In this document: piece after piece, positions 1-6,779 of the stretch
Numbering within the stretch: position 1 is the first letter of the stretch
How the letters are laid out: every line of letters begins with the position of its first letter
DNA from: an uncultured Butyricicoccus sp.
GTDB taxonomy: Bacteria > Bacillota > Clostridia > Oscillospirales > Butyricicoccaceae
Direction: 5' to 3'
DNA length: 38,756 nucleotides
Assembly (NCBI GenBank): GCA_959018045.1
Contig: CAUEJN010000005.1
Coordinates: forward strand, 1-38,756
Made by a program: the position numbers and the translations under genes
The notes under the pieces: model-generated
Databases searched by the model: none
Told to the model about the DNA's origin: nothing
Seen by the model: the letters and a program-made list of their open reading frames with translations, nothing else

Positions 1-87
1 AGCTTCATTTCGCCCACTCGTTTTATTCGCGCTCGGCGCGAGAACAAGGATAGTGACCTACGGGCTTTGGGCGGGATTCCTTTTCCC

Positions 88-738
88 TTACTTCCGCAAG
101 ATAAACTTGGTCAAATCCTTATTCGCGCCCAGAATCAGCATGGTTTCATCTTCTTGGAACACATGATCCGGTCTCGGCAGCGGGTCAAGGTGAGAACCGT
201 GACGCAATGCCATGACGCTGATGTGATACTTGGTTCGTACGCTCAGCTCTACCAGCGTCTTGCCGACCCATGCGCGCGGGATGGGCACTTCATAGATCGA
301 ATAATCACCGGTCAGCTCGATATAGTCGAACACGTTGTCCGAGCTATACTTGACCGCTGCACGAATTGCCATTTCCTTTTCGGGATAAACAACCTGATCC
401 GCGCCGTTGCGCAGCAGGAACTTGGCATGGACATCGCGGTTGGCACGCGCGACGACAAACGGTGCACCGTAATCCTTGAGCAGTGCGACGGTCTCCAGCG
501 AGCTCTGGAAATTGTCACCGATCGCGACAACACACAGGTCAAAGTTGCGCACACCCAGCGACGCGATGAAATTTTCATTGGTGCTGTCGCCAATCTGCGC
601 ACTGGTTACAACGGGCAGTACATCGTTGACACGCTGCTCGTTGATATCAATTGCAAGTACCTCGTGATTTATCTCATTGAGTTTGCCCGCCATGTGACGG
701 CCAAAACGGCCGAGACCAATCAGCAATACCGATTTCAT
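88..738 (-). CDS. ktrA: KtrA/TrkA-type potassium uptake regulatory subunit
   Basis: Cytoplasmic gating subunit of a Ktr/Trk potassium channel; it binds nucleotide and controls a membrane KtrB/TrkH partner. The 216-residue product begins with a Rossmann TrkA-N (RCK) domain, with the glycine-rich turn GLGRFG near residues 7-12 and the acidic end of strand 2 (AIDIN). It ends with a TrkA-C domain from about residue 135. I chose the second ATG (738) because GGGGAGG sits 8 bases before it but only 2 bases before the ATG at 744. No ktrB is visible in the window. Bases 1-87 beyond the stop hold no recognised gene; an ATG with a weak Shine-Dalgarno at position 8 (-) could open another gene outside the window. 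Family assignment is firm; KtrA versus TrkA naming is less so. Confidence 0.9.
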   Translation of the reverse strand: MKSVLLIGLGRFGRHMAGKLNEINHEVLAIDINEQRVNDVLPVVTSAQIGDSTNENFIASLGVRNFDLCVVAIGDNFQSSLETVALLKDYGAPFVVARANRDVHAKFLLRNGADQVVYPEKEMAIRAAVKYSSDNVFDYIELTGDYSIYEVPIPRAWVGKTLVELSVRTKYHISVMALRHGSHLDPLPRPDHVFQEDETMLILGANKDLTKFILRK

Positions 739-810
739 TGCCATATCCTCCCCATCTGCGCCAAAAGGCCGCTGTGCTTTCAGGCATTACAATTTTGTAT
801 CGTGCCTTCC

Positions 811-820
811 ATTATAGCAT
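811..820 (-). promoter_or_regulatory. Extended -10 promoter of ktrA
   Basis: On the minus strand a TATAAT box at 816-811 is preceded by TGC, giving the extended -10 form TGnTATAAT. No good -35 hexamer lies 17 bases upstream. It lies about 75 bases before the ktrA start, so it is the likely ktrA promoter. Confidence 0.5.
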
Positions 821-871
821 TCCCGCTCGCAAAAGCATATCCCCTTTTTGTAAAATTTGTGATAATAACGA

Positions 872-904
872 AAAACAGGCTGACTCCGTAGGGGAGCCAG
901 CCCG
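872..904 (-). terminator. Intrinsic terminator after the IS3-type remnant
   Basis: Bases 878-903 form a 10-bp stem with one mismatch (arms GGCTGGCTCC and GGAGTCAGCC on the minus strand). It is followed on the minus strand by TGTTTTTC. It lies 30 bases after the stop of the transposase fragment and would shield ktrA from upstream transcription. Confidence 0.65.
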
Positions 905-932
905 CAGCGCGGAAAGGAGGATCAAGGGAATT

Positions 933-1135
933 TCAGGGATGCCGGCCTGCGCCGCGCTGACCTGCCTGCACACCGGTGGCCTTCAGCCAGCTGCGCAGGG
1001 TGTTGATGCAGATACCAAGTTCCTTGGCAGCCTCTGTGCTCGGACGACCCTGTTCTGTCACCATCCGGATGGCTCCGGCCTTGAACGCCTCGTCGTACCG
1101 GGGCGGCGCTATCCCTTTTTGCGTTTGTTTTCCAT
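933..1135 (-). pseudogene. IS3-family transposase OrfA remnant (frameshifted, truncated)
   Basis: The readable frame carries the helix-turn-helix half of an IS3/IS911-type OrfA: RYDEAFKAGAIRMVTEQGRP, then STEAAKELGICINTLRSWLK. OrfA proteins of this family normally run on through a leucine zipper to about 90-100 residues; here the frame stops soon after (GAGRHP). The natural start is probably the ATG at 1135, which reads MENKRKKG and then hits a stop after eight codons. The transposase motif is in the next frame, so a frameshift lies near 1110-1120. No OrfB (DDE domain) or clear terminal repeats are present. A sigma-A promoter precedes it. Dead insertion-sequence debris. Confidence 0.75.
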
Positions 1136-1158
1136 TTCCTTTGTCCCCTTTCCTCTCC

Positions 1159-1187
1159 ATTATAACGAATGTTTTTTTGTCCATCAA
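1159..1187 (-). promoter_or_regulatory. Promoter of the IS3-type remnant
   Basis: Minus strand: -35 TTGATG (1187-1182), 17-base spacer, -10 TATAAT (1164-1159). Transcription would begin near 1152, so an ATG at 1160 cannot be the start, which supports the start at 1135. Confidence 0.6.
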
Positions 1188-1199
1188 TTCGGGAAAGGG

Positions 1200-1421
1200 G
1201 GCAGGTTCAAGGTGGCCGTCCTGCCGCAGGACGCGACCCTGTGCGCCGAGACCACCAAAGGCCGGGATGAGATCAAACGCTGCGCCGTCTGCGGGGCTGC
1301 GTTTACGCCAAACTCCAACCGGGCTAAATACTGCCCGGATTGTGCTGTGCAGGTGCGCCGAAAGAAAGAGGCGGAACGCCTGCGGAAAAGATACCTCCTG
1401 TCTACGCATTTAGGGCGGTAA
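1200..1421 (+). pseudogene. 3' remnant of a zinc-ribbon mobile-element protein
   Basis: This frame encodes about 73 residues without a start of its own. It contains a four-cysteine ribbon (CAVCGAAF, then CPDC 16 residues on) followed by a basic helix rich in R, K and E (RRKKEAERLRKRY). The pattern CxxC...SNRAKYCxxC plus a basic tail resembles C-terminal ends of small proteins carried on integrative elements of Clostridia; I infer this from memory of the family. The frame stays open upstream, but the sequence before about 1195 belongs to the IS3-type remnant on the other strand, so the 5' part appears replaced by that insertion. No function is expected from the fragment. Confidence 0.55.
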
Positions 1422-1582
1422 AAGTCCACGGAAATCAAGGTTTTTTCCGCATGGTCGGCAGGCGGGTGGATAAAGTTATCCTGTTCCTCTAAAAATGGGG
1501 TTCTAAATGTGGGAAAATGGACAAAAAAGAACACTGGGGCAAAGATAACTTTTCAGTTCTTTGTCCCGGCTGAGCTTTGGCG
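1422..1582. other. Non-coding AT-richer spacer of the mobile-element scar
   Basis: About 160 bases between the zinc-ribbon remnant and the next promoter. I see no open frame with a ribosome binding site, no tRNA and no convincing hairpin. It is probably leftover DNA of the same integrated element. Confidence 0.4.
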
Positions 1583-1611
1583 TGGACACTGATTCTGTGC
1601 AGTGCTATAAT
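1583..1611 (+). promoter_or_regulatory. Sigma-A promoter of the SnoaL-like gene
   Basis: TGGACA (1583-1588), exactly 17 bases, TATAAT (1606-1611). The ATG follows 34 bases later. Confidence 0.75.
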
Positions 1612-1644
1612 TTGAGTAAATAAGTGAGATCGGGGTGATGATCC

Positions 1645-2064
1645 ATGGATGAAAGAGAAAAGATCATCCGGCGTTGGTTTGATATGTGGTTAGAGCAACA
1701 GGATTTTGGAATAGATGAAATTTTTACAGAGGATGTTCTATATACAGAAAGTTGGAGTCCCCAATATTGCAATCGAAAAACTGTGAAACACTGGTTTCAG
1801 GAATGGAATACCCGTGGCAAAGTCGTTGCTTGGGAAATTAAGCAATTCTTCCACAAGGACAATCAGACAATCGTTGAATGGTATTTCAAAAATGAAATGA
1901 ACAATGGGAACATAGAAGAATTTGACGGAATCTCTTTGATTGAGTGGACGGACGAGAAAAAAATTAAGTCATTAAAGGAATTTGGGTGCAATCTGAATCA
2001 TTATAATCCCTATGAGCATAGCGATACCCCACAATTTAGAAATGAAAAGGCAAACTGGTTTTGA
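1645..2064 (+). CDS. SnoaL-like / NTF2-fold protein
   Basis: The 139-residue product has the look of a nuclear transport factor 2 / SnoaL-like cone: an N-terminal helix (EKIIRRWFDMWLEQQD), a pocket strand region rich in aromatic residues (VLYTESWSP), and late strands (TIVEWYFKNEMN, FDGISLIEWTD). Such proteins are small-molecule binders or isomerase-like enzymes; no substrate can be named. GGGGTGA lies before the ATG and a consensus promoter lies upstream. The gene is clearly AT-richer than its neighbours (many AAA, GAA, ATT, TTT codons), and remnants of mobile DNA flank it, so it was probably acquired by transfer. It stands alone with its own terminator. Confidence 0.75.
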   Translation: MDEREKIIRRWFDMWLEQQDFGIDEIFTEDVLYTESWSPQYCNRKTVKHWFQEWNTRGKVVAWEIKQFFHKDNQTIVEWYFKNEMNNGNIEEFDGISLIEWTDEKKIKSLKEFGCNLNHYNPYEHSDTPQFRNEKANWF

Positions 2065-2079
2065 TTTGTTCTTTGTCGC

Positions 2080-2137
2080 AAAAAAGAAATGCCGGACGCA
2101 GAGAGGCTTTGACACCTCCGCGCCCGGCGTTTTGCTT
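2080..2137 (+). terminator. Bidirectional terminator
   Basis: Arms 2091-2103 (GCCGGACGCAGAG) and 2116-2128 (CTCCGCGCCCGGC) pair with two A-C mismatches. GTTTTGCTT follows on the plus strand and ATTTCTTTTTTG on the minus strand. It serves the SnoaL-like gene and the broken small ORF facing it. Confidence 0.65.
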
Positions 2138-2345
2138 ATTCGTCTGTGAAGTGGAACCGCTGCGCCGCAAAGTCGGCGTCGTTCATGGCGTCCAGCCTAT
2201 CGGCGGTTTGGCAGGCCAGCGCCCAAAACAGGCAGACGATATCAATCTGAGATTCTTGCAAAACCTGTTCGATTACAGGGCTTTGTTTGAGAAGCTCGCG
2301 CAGAATATCCAGTTATTCTGCAAGATCACAGTGATATCCAATCAT
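2136..2345 (-). pseudogene. Small ORF interrupted by an in-frame ochre codon
   Basis: From the ATG at 2345, with AAAGGGG eight bases upstream, the frame reads ten residues (MIGYHCDLAE). It then meets TAA at 2315-2313 and continues open for 58 more codons to TAA at 2138-2136, next to a terminator. The second part is a plausible small acidic helical protein (LDILRELLKQSPVIEQV..., ending RFHFTDE). A strong ribosome site, a terminator just past the end and sensible residues on both sides of the stop suggest a real gene lost by one substitution to TAA (for example from CAA, GAA or AAA). I do not recognise the family; it is probably cargo of the same mobile element. Confidence 0.5.
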
Positions 2346-2373
2346 TATACAAACCCCTTTCTTGTAAATGTGG

Positions 2374-2406
2374 GCAAAAAGAAATTTCGCTCGCTGCGGC
2401 GAGCGA
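2374..2406 (-). terminator. Terminator distal to repeat copy A
   Basis: Stem TCGCTCGC/GCGAGCGA (2387-2394 with 2399-2406) with a four-base loop, followed on the minus strand by AAATTTCTTTTTG. It closes the transcript of the DUF554 gene after the structured repeat. Confidence 0.65.
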
Positions 2407-2423
2407 TGAAAATCAATTTTTGG

Positions 2424-2545
2424 TTGATTCCCGGGGCGGACACCGGGAATCAAAGGGGAATTCCGGACTCTGCGGAGTCCGGCCAGCCTGCGCGGCTGGA
2501 GCGCGCCGGGTCGCAGACCCGAACCCGCTTATCGCCAGCGGGTGG
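2424..2545 (-). repeat. Structured 3'-UTR repeat, copy A
   Basis: First of four copies. Read on the minus strand it starts 6 bases after the DUF554 stop. It holds ACCCGCT/AGCGGGT (2523-2543), GGGTC/GACCC (2508-2520), CCAGCC/GGCTGG (2483-2499) and GGACTC/GAGTCC inside 2463-2482. The linker TTCCCCTTTG follows, then the long hairpin TTGATTCCCGG/CCGGGAATCAA (2424-2453) with loop TGTCCGCC. The second stem differs in sequence from the other copies but is still paired. Confidence 0.8.
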
Positions 2546-2551
2546 GATTGC

Positions 2552-3232
2552 TTATAACAAGGCTTTGATGGCGAACCAGATGACCGGAACAGCGAGCGAC
2601 GGCAGCATATTGAGTGTTTTACAGTCGCGGATATTGAGCATGGACAGACCCGATGCGGCGATGAGGATACCGCCGATGATGGACACTTCGGTCATCAGGG
2701 CATCGGTCAGAAATCCAGACAATGCGCCGGCGCACAGGTAGATTGCCCCCTGCCAACAGAACAGCACGCCGGCAGCGCAGGCGATGCCGATGCCGTAGGT
2801 CGAGGCCAAGGTCATAGACGTGACGAGGTCGAGGGTTGCGTTGGTAAAAAGATAAGTATGGTCGCCGTAGAGTGCGCTATTGATCGGCCCCAAAATAGAA
2901 AGAGTACCGATACAAAAGAGCAGAATTGCGGTAGACAGCCCCTGTCCCAATCCGCCGTCCTTGGAAAACCGGCCGACCAGGCGCTGAAACCGGCCATCGA
3001 TATCCAGCATAGTGCCGGTCAGCGTACCGACGGCGAGGCTCAGGATAAACAGCACGGGAAAGGTACTGTTCGGCATATTCTGTGCGACTGCGTTGACACC
3101 GAGTGCGCAGGCTGCGAGTCCCATTGCCTGAAACAGTGCCCCGCGATATTGTTCCTTGATGCCGTGCCGCAGGCAGCTGCCCGCGATCGAACCCACCAAA
3201 ATCGTTCCCGTGTTGACAAGCGTGCCGATCAT
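2552..3232 (-). CDS. DUF554 family membrane protein
   Basis: A 226-residue integral membrane protein of the DUF554 (YdfK-like) family, function unknown. It opens with the typical MIGTLVNTGTILVGSIAGS. About seven hydrophobic segments follow, with the conserved-looking stretch ILSLAVGTLTGTMLDID and a glycine-rich end (SIIGGILIAASGLSMLNI). I start at 3232 because family members begin with this motif and AAAGGA lies upstream; 29 more codons are open before it but look non-coding. It follows the MarR gene by 99 bases and may be co-transcribed with it. Confidence 0.85.
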   Translation of the reverse strand: MIGTLVNTGTILVGSIAGSCLRHGIKEQYRGALFQAMGLAACALGVNAVAQNMPNSTFPVLFILSLAVGTLTGTMLDIDGRFQRLVGRFSKDGGLGQGLSTAILLFCIGTLSILGPINSALYGDHTYLFTNATLDLVTSMTLASTYGIGIACAAGVLFCWQGAIYLCAGALSGFLTDALMTEVSIIGGILIAASGLSMLNIRDCKTLNMLPSLAVPVIWFAIKALL

Positions 3233-3331
3233 GTCGCGTATTTTCCTTTCGTTTTGTAGTGTGATAAAGTGTCGGGTATCAAGAAAACCGATGCGGCCGA
3301 ACATCATGCGGGTACGCATCGGTCTTTATGC

Positions 3332-3763
3332 TTATAATTTGGGCCAGCCCTCTTTCCGGCTGTGAGCGACGTTATCCGCGATACGATGGAGAAAGGCGAA
3401 GAACTGCGTCCATTCCTCCTCAGTGAAGCCCTGCATACATATGTGGTTCCACTCGTCCAGGGTTTCATTGACGTACTGCAATGCCTCCTGACCGCGTTCG
3501 GTCAGCCGCACCAGTTTTTCGCGCTTATTGTTCTCGTTGACTGTGCGCGTAATCTGTCCGGCGTTTTCCAGGCCGGCCAGCAATTTGGCCACGCGGCCTT
3601 TGTCGATCTCCAGACGTGTGCACAGCGTATCCTGATTGCAGCCGTCCAGCGACGCGATCATGTGCAGCGCGAACGCCTCAACCGGAACCAGATCATATTC
3701 TTTCAGCCGCTGGCGCACAAAGCTCTGCTCGCCGCGGCGGATGACACCAATCGGATGAATCAT
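3332..3763 (-). CDS. MarR family transcriptional regulator
   Basis: 143-residue winged-helix DNA-binding protein. The recognition region lies around residues 45-70 (DTLCTRLEIDKGRVAKLLAG) and the wing follows (RTVNENNKREKLVRLTERG), both typical of MarR. C-terminal helices give the dimer interface. GAGGGGGG precedes the ATG. MarR proteins usually repress their own gene and a neighbour and are released by small phenolics or oxidants. The nearest downstream gene is the DUF554 protein, and the peroxide-related yaaA-bcp pair lies just upstream on the same strand; which of these it controls is not shown by the sequence. Confidence 0.9.
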   Translation of the reverse strand: MIHPIGVIRRGEQSFVRQRLKEYDLVPVEAFALHMIASLDGCNQDTLCTRLEIDKGRVAKLLAGLENAGQITRTVNENNKREKLVRLTERGQEALQYVNETLDEWNHICMQGFTEEEWTQFFAFLHRIADNVAHSRKEGWPKL

Positions 3764-3808
3764 TCGGAAGTCCCCCCTCTGTTGTTTCTCCCAACGGTTC
3801 TTTCCTCT

Positions 3809-3838
3809 ATTTTAACCCATCCGAACCGCGTTTCGCAA
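3809..3838 (-). promoter_or_regulatory. Promoter and possible operator of the MarR gene
   Basis: Minus strand -35 TTGCGA (3838-3833), 18-base spacer, -10 TAAAAT (3814-3809). An inverted repeat CGGTTC/GAACCG (3795-3800 with 3823-3828) flanks the -10 region and could be an autoregulatory operator; that part is inference. Confidence 0.5.
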
Positions 3839-3849
3839 GGGCTGAACGC

Positions 3850-4311
3850 TTATTTTCCGGTTAAAAAGTCCAAAATCTGCTGCGCGTTCTGGTCGGGCTT
3901 GACCTTTTCGCCCGCCCATTCGATCACGCCGTCCGGGCCGATCACGTAAGTCGTGCGCACAACGCCCATAGAGGTCTTGCCGTAGAGCTTCTTTTCCTTC
4001 CACACGTCATACGCCTGAATGGCGGTCAGTTCGGGGTCGGACAGCAGCAAAAACGGCAGTTCGTTCTTCTCAGCAAAGCGCTGGTGGCTCTTCTGCGAGT
4101 CCTTGGACACGCCGACGACCGGCACACCCAGTGCCTCATACTCTCCATGTGCCGCCGCGAACGCGCACGCCTGCTTGGTGCATCCGGGCGTAGAATCCTT
4201 GGGATAAAAATAGAGCACCCATCGCTTGCCTGCGAATGTCTCCGACGAAATCAGATTCCCCTGTGCATCCGGCAGCGTAAAGGCCGGTGCTTTTGTGCCT
4301 ACCTGCAGCAT
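3850..4311 (-). CDS. bcp: Thioredoxin-dependent thiol peroxidase (Bcp/PrxQ)
   Basis: Peroxiredoxin that reduces hydrogen and alkyl peroxides with electrons from thioredoxin; cytoplasmic. The 153-residue length is normal for Bcp/PrxQ. The active site reads PKDSTPGCTKQACAF, with peroxidatic Cys44 and resolving Cys49 five residues later, as in the atypical 2-Cys class. The catalytic Pro/Thr (TPGC) and a conserved later Arg (VVRTTYVI) are present. It lies 18 bases after yaaA on the same strand, so the two form a peroxide-defence pair. The ATG at 4311 lies between the yaaA stop and the thioredoxin fold with no room for a longer protein. Confidence 0.95.
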   Translation of the reverse strand: MLQVGTKAPAFTLPDAQGNLISSETFAGKRWVLYFYPKDSTPGCTKQACAFAAAHGEYEALGVPVVGVSKDSQKSHQRFAEKNELPFLLLSDPELTAIQAYDVWKEKKLYGKTSMGVVRTTYVIGPDGVIEWAGEKVKPDQNAQQILDFLTGK

Positions 4312-4329
4312 CTTAGTTCCCTCCTGCGG

Positions 4330-5064
4330 TCAAAGCTGTTGTACATAGGTGTACACCGCATCGTTGGACAGGCTGGGCGCAAACGCAAAGCCCAGTTCGT
4401 CAAATCCGGTCAGGTCTTCCTGCCGGTCGATGCGGTTCTGGATGATATACCGTGCCATCGCGCCGCGCGCCATCTTGGCATTGGCTGCCAGACAGCGCAG
4501 CTTGCCGCCGCGCTCGGACAAAAACTCACAGGTCAGAAACCGGTCGCCCGGCTTGAGCTGCTTGGATACCGCACGGCTGTACTCGCTCGAGGCCAGATTG
4601 ACCACGAGGTCGGTCTCGGCATACAGGTCATCCCGGAGCTTGCTGCCCCAGAATTTATACAGATTCATGCCGCGCGGACGGCGTGACATCTCCAGACGAT
4701 AGGGATGGATGACATCCAGCGGTCTGAGCGCACCATAGAGCGCCGACATGTGGCGCAGATGGTTCTGTGCAAAGCACAGGTCGTCATCGGTCAGGCTGTC
4801 CGCGTCCAGATATTTATAAGCCAGTCCATCATAGGCCAGAATGGCCGGGTCTCCGCCCTCCGGCGTCCAGGCCGCAAAATCGGCCGCTGCGCGGAGCGCA
4901 AGCGCGGGACTGATCTGCATGGTGCTTTCCAGTTCATAGGCGGGCATGGCGCACAGAACGTCTGCCAGTTCTTCGGCCTCCTGTCCGCGCTGGGGTCTAG
5001 TCGTCGGAAGCGCGCGCTCCGGCGCCGAACGCATATTTTTTGCCGGGGATAAGATTGCGATCAT
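4330..5064 (-). CDS. yaaA: Peroxide stress protein YaaA (UPF0246)
   Basis: YaaA limits intracellular free iron and so reduces DNA damage under hydrogen peroxide; it is a DNA-binding fold of the UPF0246 family. The 244-residue product starts MIAILSPAKNM, the family signature, and carries the middle block YDGLAYKYLDA plus the later ALYGALRPLDVIHPYRLEM and a VVNLASSEYSRAV stretch. I start at 5064, with GGAAG upstream, because the signature must be N-terminal; 35 further upstream codons are open by chance. It is first in an operon with bcp and has a consensus promoter. Confidence 0.95.
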   Translation of the reverse strand: MIAILSPAKNMRSAPERALPTTRPQRGQEAEELADVLCAMPAYELESTMQISPALALRAAADFAAWTPEGGDPAILAYDGLAYKYLDADSLTDDDLCFAQNHLRHMSALYGALRPLDVIHPYRLEMSRRPRGMNLYKFWGSKLRDDLYAETDLVVNLASSEYSRAVSKQLKPGDRFLTCEFLSERGGKLRCLAANAKMARGAMARYIIQNRIDRQEDLTGFDELGFAFAPSLSNDAVYTYVQQL

Positions 5065-5131
5065 ACTTCCGCTTCCTTTCTTTGAATTTGACAATGCTTC
5101 CCATTGCCGTATACTTCCGTGCACATTTTTT

Positions 5132-5160
5132 ATTGTATCCGTTTTACCACAAAATTTCAA
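5132..5160 (-). promoter_or_regulatory. Sigma-A promoter of yaaA-bcp
   Basis: Minus strand -35 TTGAAA (5160-5155), 17-base spacer, -10 TACAAT (5137-5132), about 68 bases before the yaaA ATG. No palindromic PerR/Fur-type box is obvious around it. Confidence 0.75.
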
Positions 5161-5250
5161 GTATCCCACCCCCCTTCATTCACGGCATATTATATAGGTA
5201 TTGTCGATTTCTGCATCCTTGCGAAAAGTCTACAAATCGGTTGCATTTTC

Positions 5251-5319
5251 CAACTGCCGTTCTTTCAACTGCCAATCTGCTTCATTTTTCCCGGCTTTCT
5301 TTTGGTTTTTCCGGCTTTC
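5251..5319. promoter_or_regulatory. Direct-repeat region in the divergent yaaA/MFS spacer
   Basis: CAACTGCC occurs at 5251-5258 and 5266-5273, and CCGGCTTTC at 5291-5299 and 5311-5319. The second pair is 20 bases apart (two helical turns) and sits roughly 50-75 bases before the expected start of the MFS transcript, a position typical for an activator. The rest of the 336-base spacer holds only the two promoters. Confidence 0.3.
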
Positions 5320-5332
5320 CTGCGTTCCCTTG

Positions 5333-5361
5333 TGGACAGTCGCCGGTCACAGTGATACAAT
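5333..5361 (+). promoter_or_regulatory. Sigma-A promoter of the MFS transporter gene
   Basis: TGGACA (5333-5338), 17 bases, TACAAT (5356-5361), 39 bases before the ATG. AAGGGGGA gives the ribosome site. Confidence 0.7.
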
Positions 5362-5400
5362 TGCAAATGAACGCAAAAAAATAAGGGGGATTGTTCCGTT

Positions 5401-6663
5401 ATGTCACCAACTCGCACGCGGCGCGTGTGCCCGCCGCGCTACGCCAACCGTCTGTTCTGCCTGACGGCTGGCGCCTACATCGCCGGTCTGTTCGGCCGCA
5501 TGAGCTATGCCGCGGTCATGGCCGATCTGATCGCACAGGAAGGTCTGGGCAAGTCACAGGCCGGTCTGATCGGTACGATGTTTTTCGTCGTCTACGGCGT
5601 CTGTCAGCTGCTCTCCGGCTTCCTCGGCGACCGCATTTCGCCCAAAAAGCTCATCTTCACCGGTATCATCGGCTCGGCTGTGCTCAATCTCGGCATGGGC
5701 CTGTCCGGCGCGTCCTACCCGGTCATGCTCACCCTATGGACGCTCAACGGCGTGTTCCAGTCTATGCTCTGGTCGCCCGCTGCCCGCGTCTTTTCCGAGA
5801 TGATTCCGCCGACTCACCGCAAACGCGCCTGCGCAAACGGTGCGGCAACCTACCCGATCGCAACCATCCTCACCTACCTCTTCGCCTCCGCTCTGCTGCA
5901 CTTTACCGGCTGGCGCGTCGACTTCCTGCTGTCCAGCCTCATCATGCTCATTTCGGCTGCGTTCTTCTGGGTACGCATGTCGTTCTATGAGCGCGAGACC
6001 GAACAGTGCGGTGAAATCGAGGAAATTACCCTGACGCAGGTGGAAAACGCCGCACAGGGCAGCCTGATTCGCACACTGATCGTGTCCGGTACGCTGCTCA
6101 CCGTGCTGGGTGCGGTCTCGCTCGGCCTGCTGCGCGACGGTATCCAGAGCTGGATGCCCACTTACCTCGACGAGTGCTTCTCGCTCGGCGCGTCTCTGTC
6201 GGTCGCACTGTCCATCGTGCTGCCCGTCTTTAACCTCATCGGTGTCTATCTGTCCAAATGGATTGCCGGTCGTTTCATCCGCAACGAGCTCGCCGGTACG
6301 GCCTGCTTTATGGCGGTCGCCGGTGGTGCGCTGGCCGTCCTGTGCCTGACCGGTATGGACAATGCCGTCGTCTCGCTCGTCCTGATGACCCTGTCCTCCA
6401 CCGCTCTGGTCGGTGCAAACCTCATGATTATCAACCTCATGCCCATCCACTTCGGCGCAATCGGCCGCGCCTCCTCGGTCACCGGCATCTTCAACAGTGC
6501 CTGCTACCTCGGCTCAGCGCTGTCCTCCTACGGCATCGGCTTCTTCTCCGAACGCTGGGGCTGGACGGCTGCCATGGCCTTCTTGCTGGTGTTCGCCGTC
6601 ATCACCCTGCTCACCTCGCTCTCCGGCATCCGCCGCTGGGGAAAATATCGCCGCAATATCTGA
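5401..6663 (+). CDS. MFS transporter, OPA-like (organophosphate:phosphate antiporter type)
   Basis: A 420-residue secondary transporter with about 12 hydrophobic segments in two halves separated by a charged cytoplasmic loop (ERETEQCGEIEEITLT, near residues 198-215). The first half shows the MFS loop after helix 2 (GFLGDRISPKKL) and AAVMADLIAQEGLGKSQAGLIGT, reminiscent of the GlpT/UhpT sugar-phosphate branch. The substrate cannot be read from the sequence; phosphorylated sugars or sugar acids are candidates. The next gene is a HAD phosphatase, which would fit uptake followed by dephosphorylation, but that gene has its own promoter. Start chosen from the strong ribosome site. Confidence 0.85.
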   Translation: MSPTRTRRVCPPRYANRLFCLTAGAYIAGLFGRMSYAAVMADLIAQEGLGKSQAGLIGTMFFVVYGVCQLLSGFLGDRISPKKLIFTGIIGSAVLNLGMGLSGASYPVMLTLWTLNGVFQSMLWSPAARVFSEMIPPTHRKRACANGAATYPIATILTYLFASALLHFTGWRVDFLLSSLIMLISAAFFWVRMSFYERETEQCGEIEEITLTQVENAAQGSLIRTLIVSGTLLTVLGAVSLGLLRDGIQSWMPTYLDECFSLGASLSVALSIVLPVFNLIGVYLSKWIAGRFIRNELAGTACFMAVAGGALAVLCLTGMDNAVVSLVLMTLSSTALVGANLMIINLMPIHFGAIGRASSVTGIFNSACYLGSALSSYGIGFFSERWGWTAAMAFLLVFAVITLLTSLSGIRRWGKYRRNI

Positions 6664-6692
6664 TCTGTCCCGTAAATTTTACCTAGATTTGC

Positions 6693-6721
6693 TTGATTTC
6701 TATGCGCCTTCCCTGCATAAT
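6693..6721 (+). promoter_or_regulatory. Probable promoter of the HAD phosphatase gene
   Basis: TTGATT (6693-6698), 17-base spacer, CATAAT (6716-6721). It lies in the 116-base gap after the transporter gene, so the phosphatase can be transcribed alone. Confidence 0.55.
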
Positions 6722-6779
6722 AGAATCTGGAGACATGTATCTCAAAAAGATTAAGATATAAGATAAGGAGTACCTACCC

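Noticed and set aside
1..87. TCGCGC/GCGCGA hairpin near 28-43 as a ktrA terminator
   Set aside because: The stem is only six pairs and no T-run follows in the minus direction.
2262..2285. tRNA T-arm-like hairpin (CCTG TTCGATTA CAGG)
   Set aside because: No acceptor, anticodon or D-arm fits around it; it lies in the broken small ORF.
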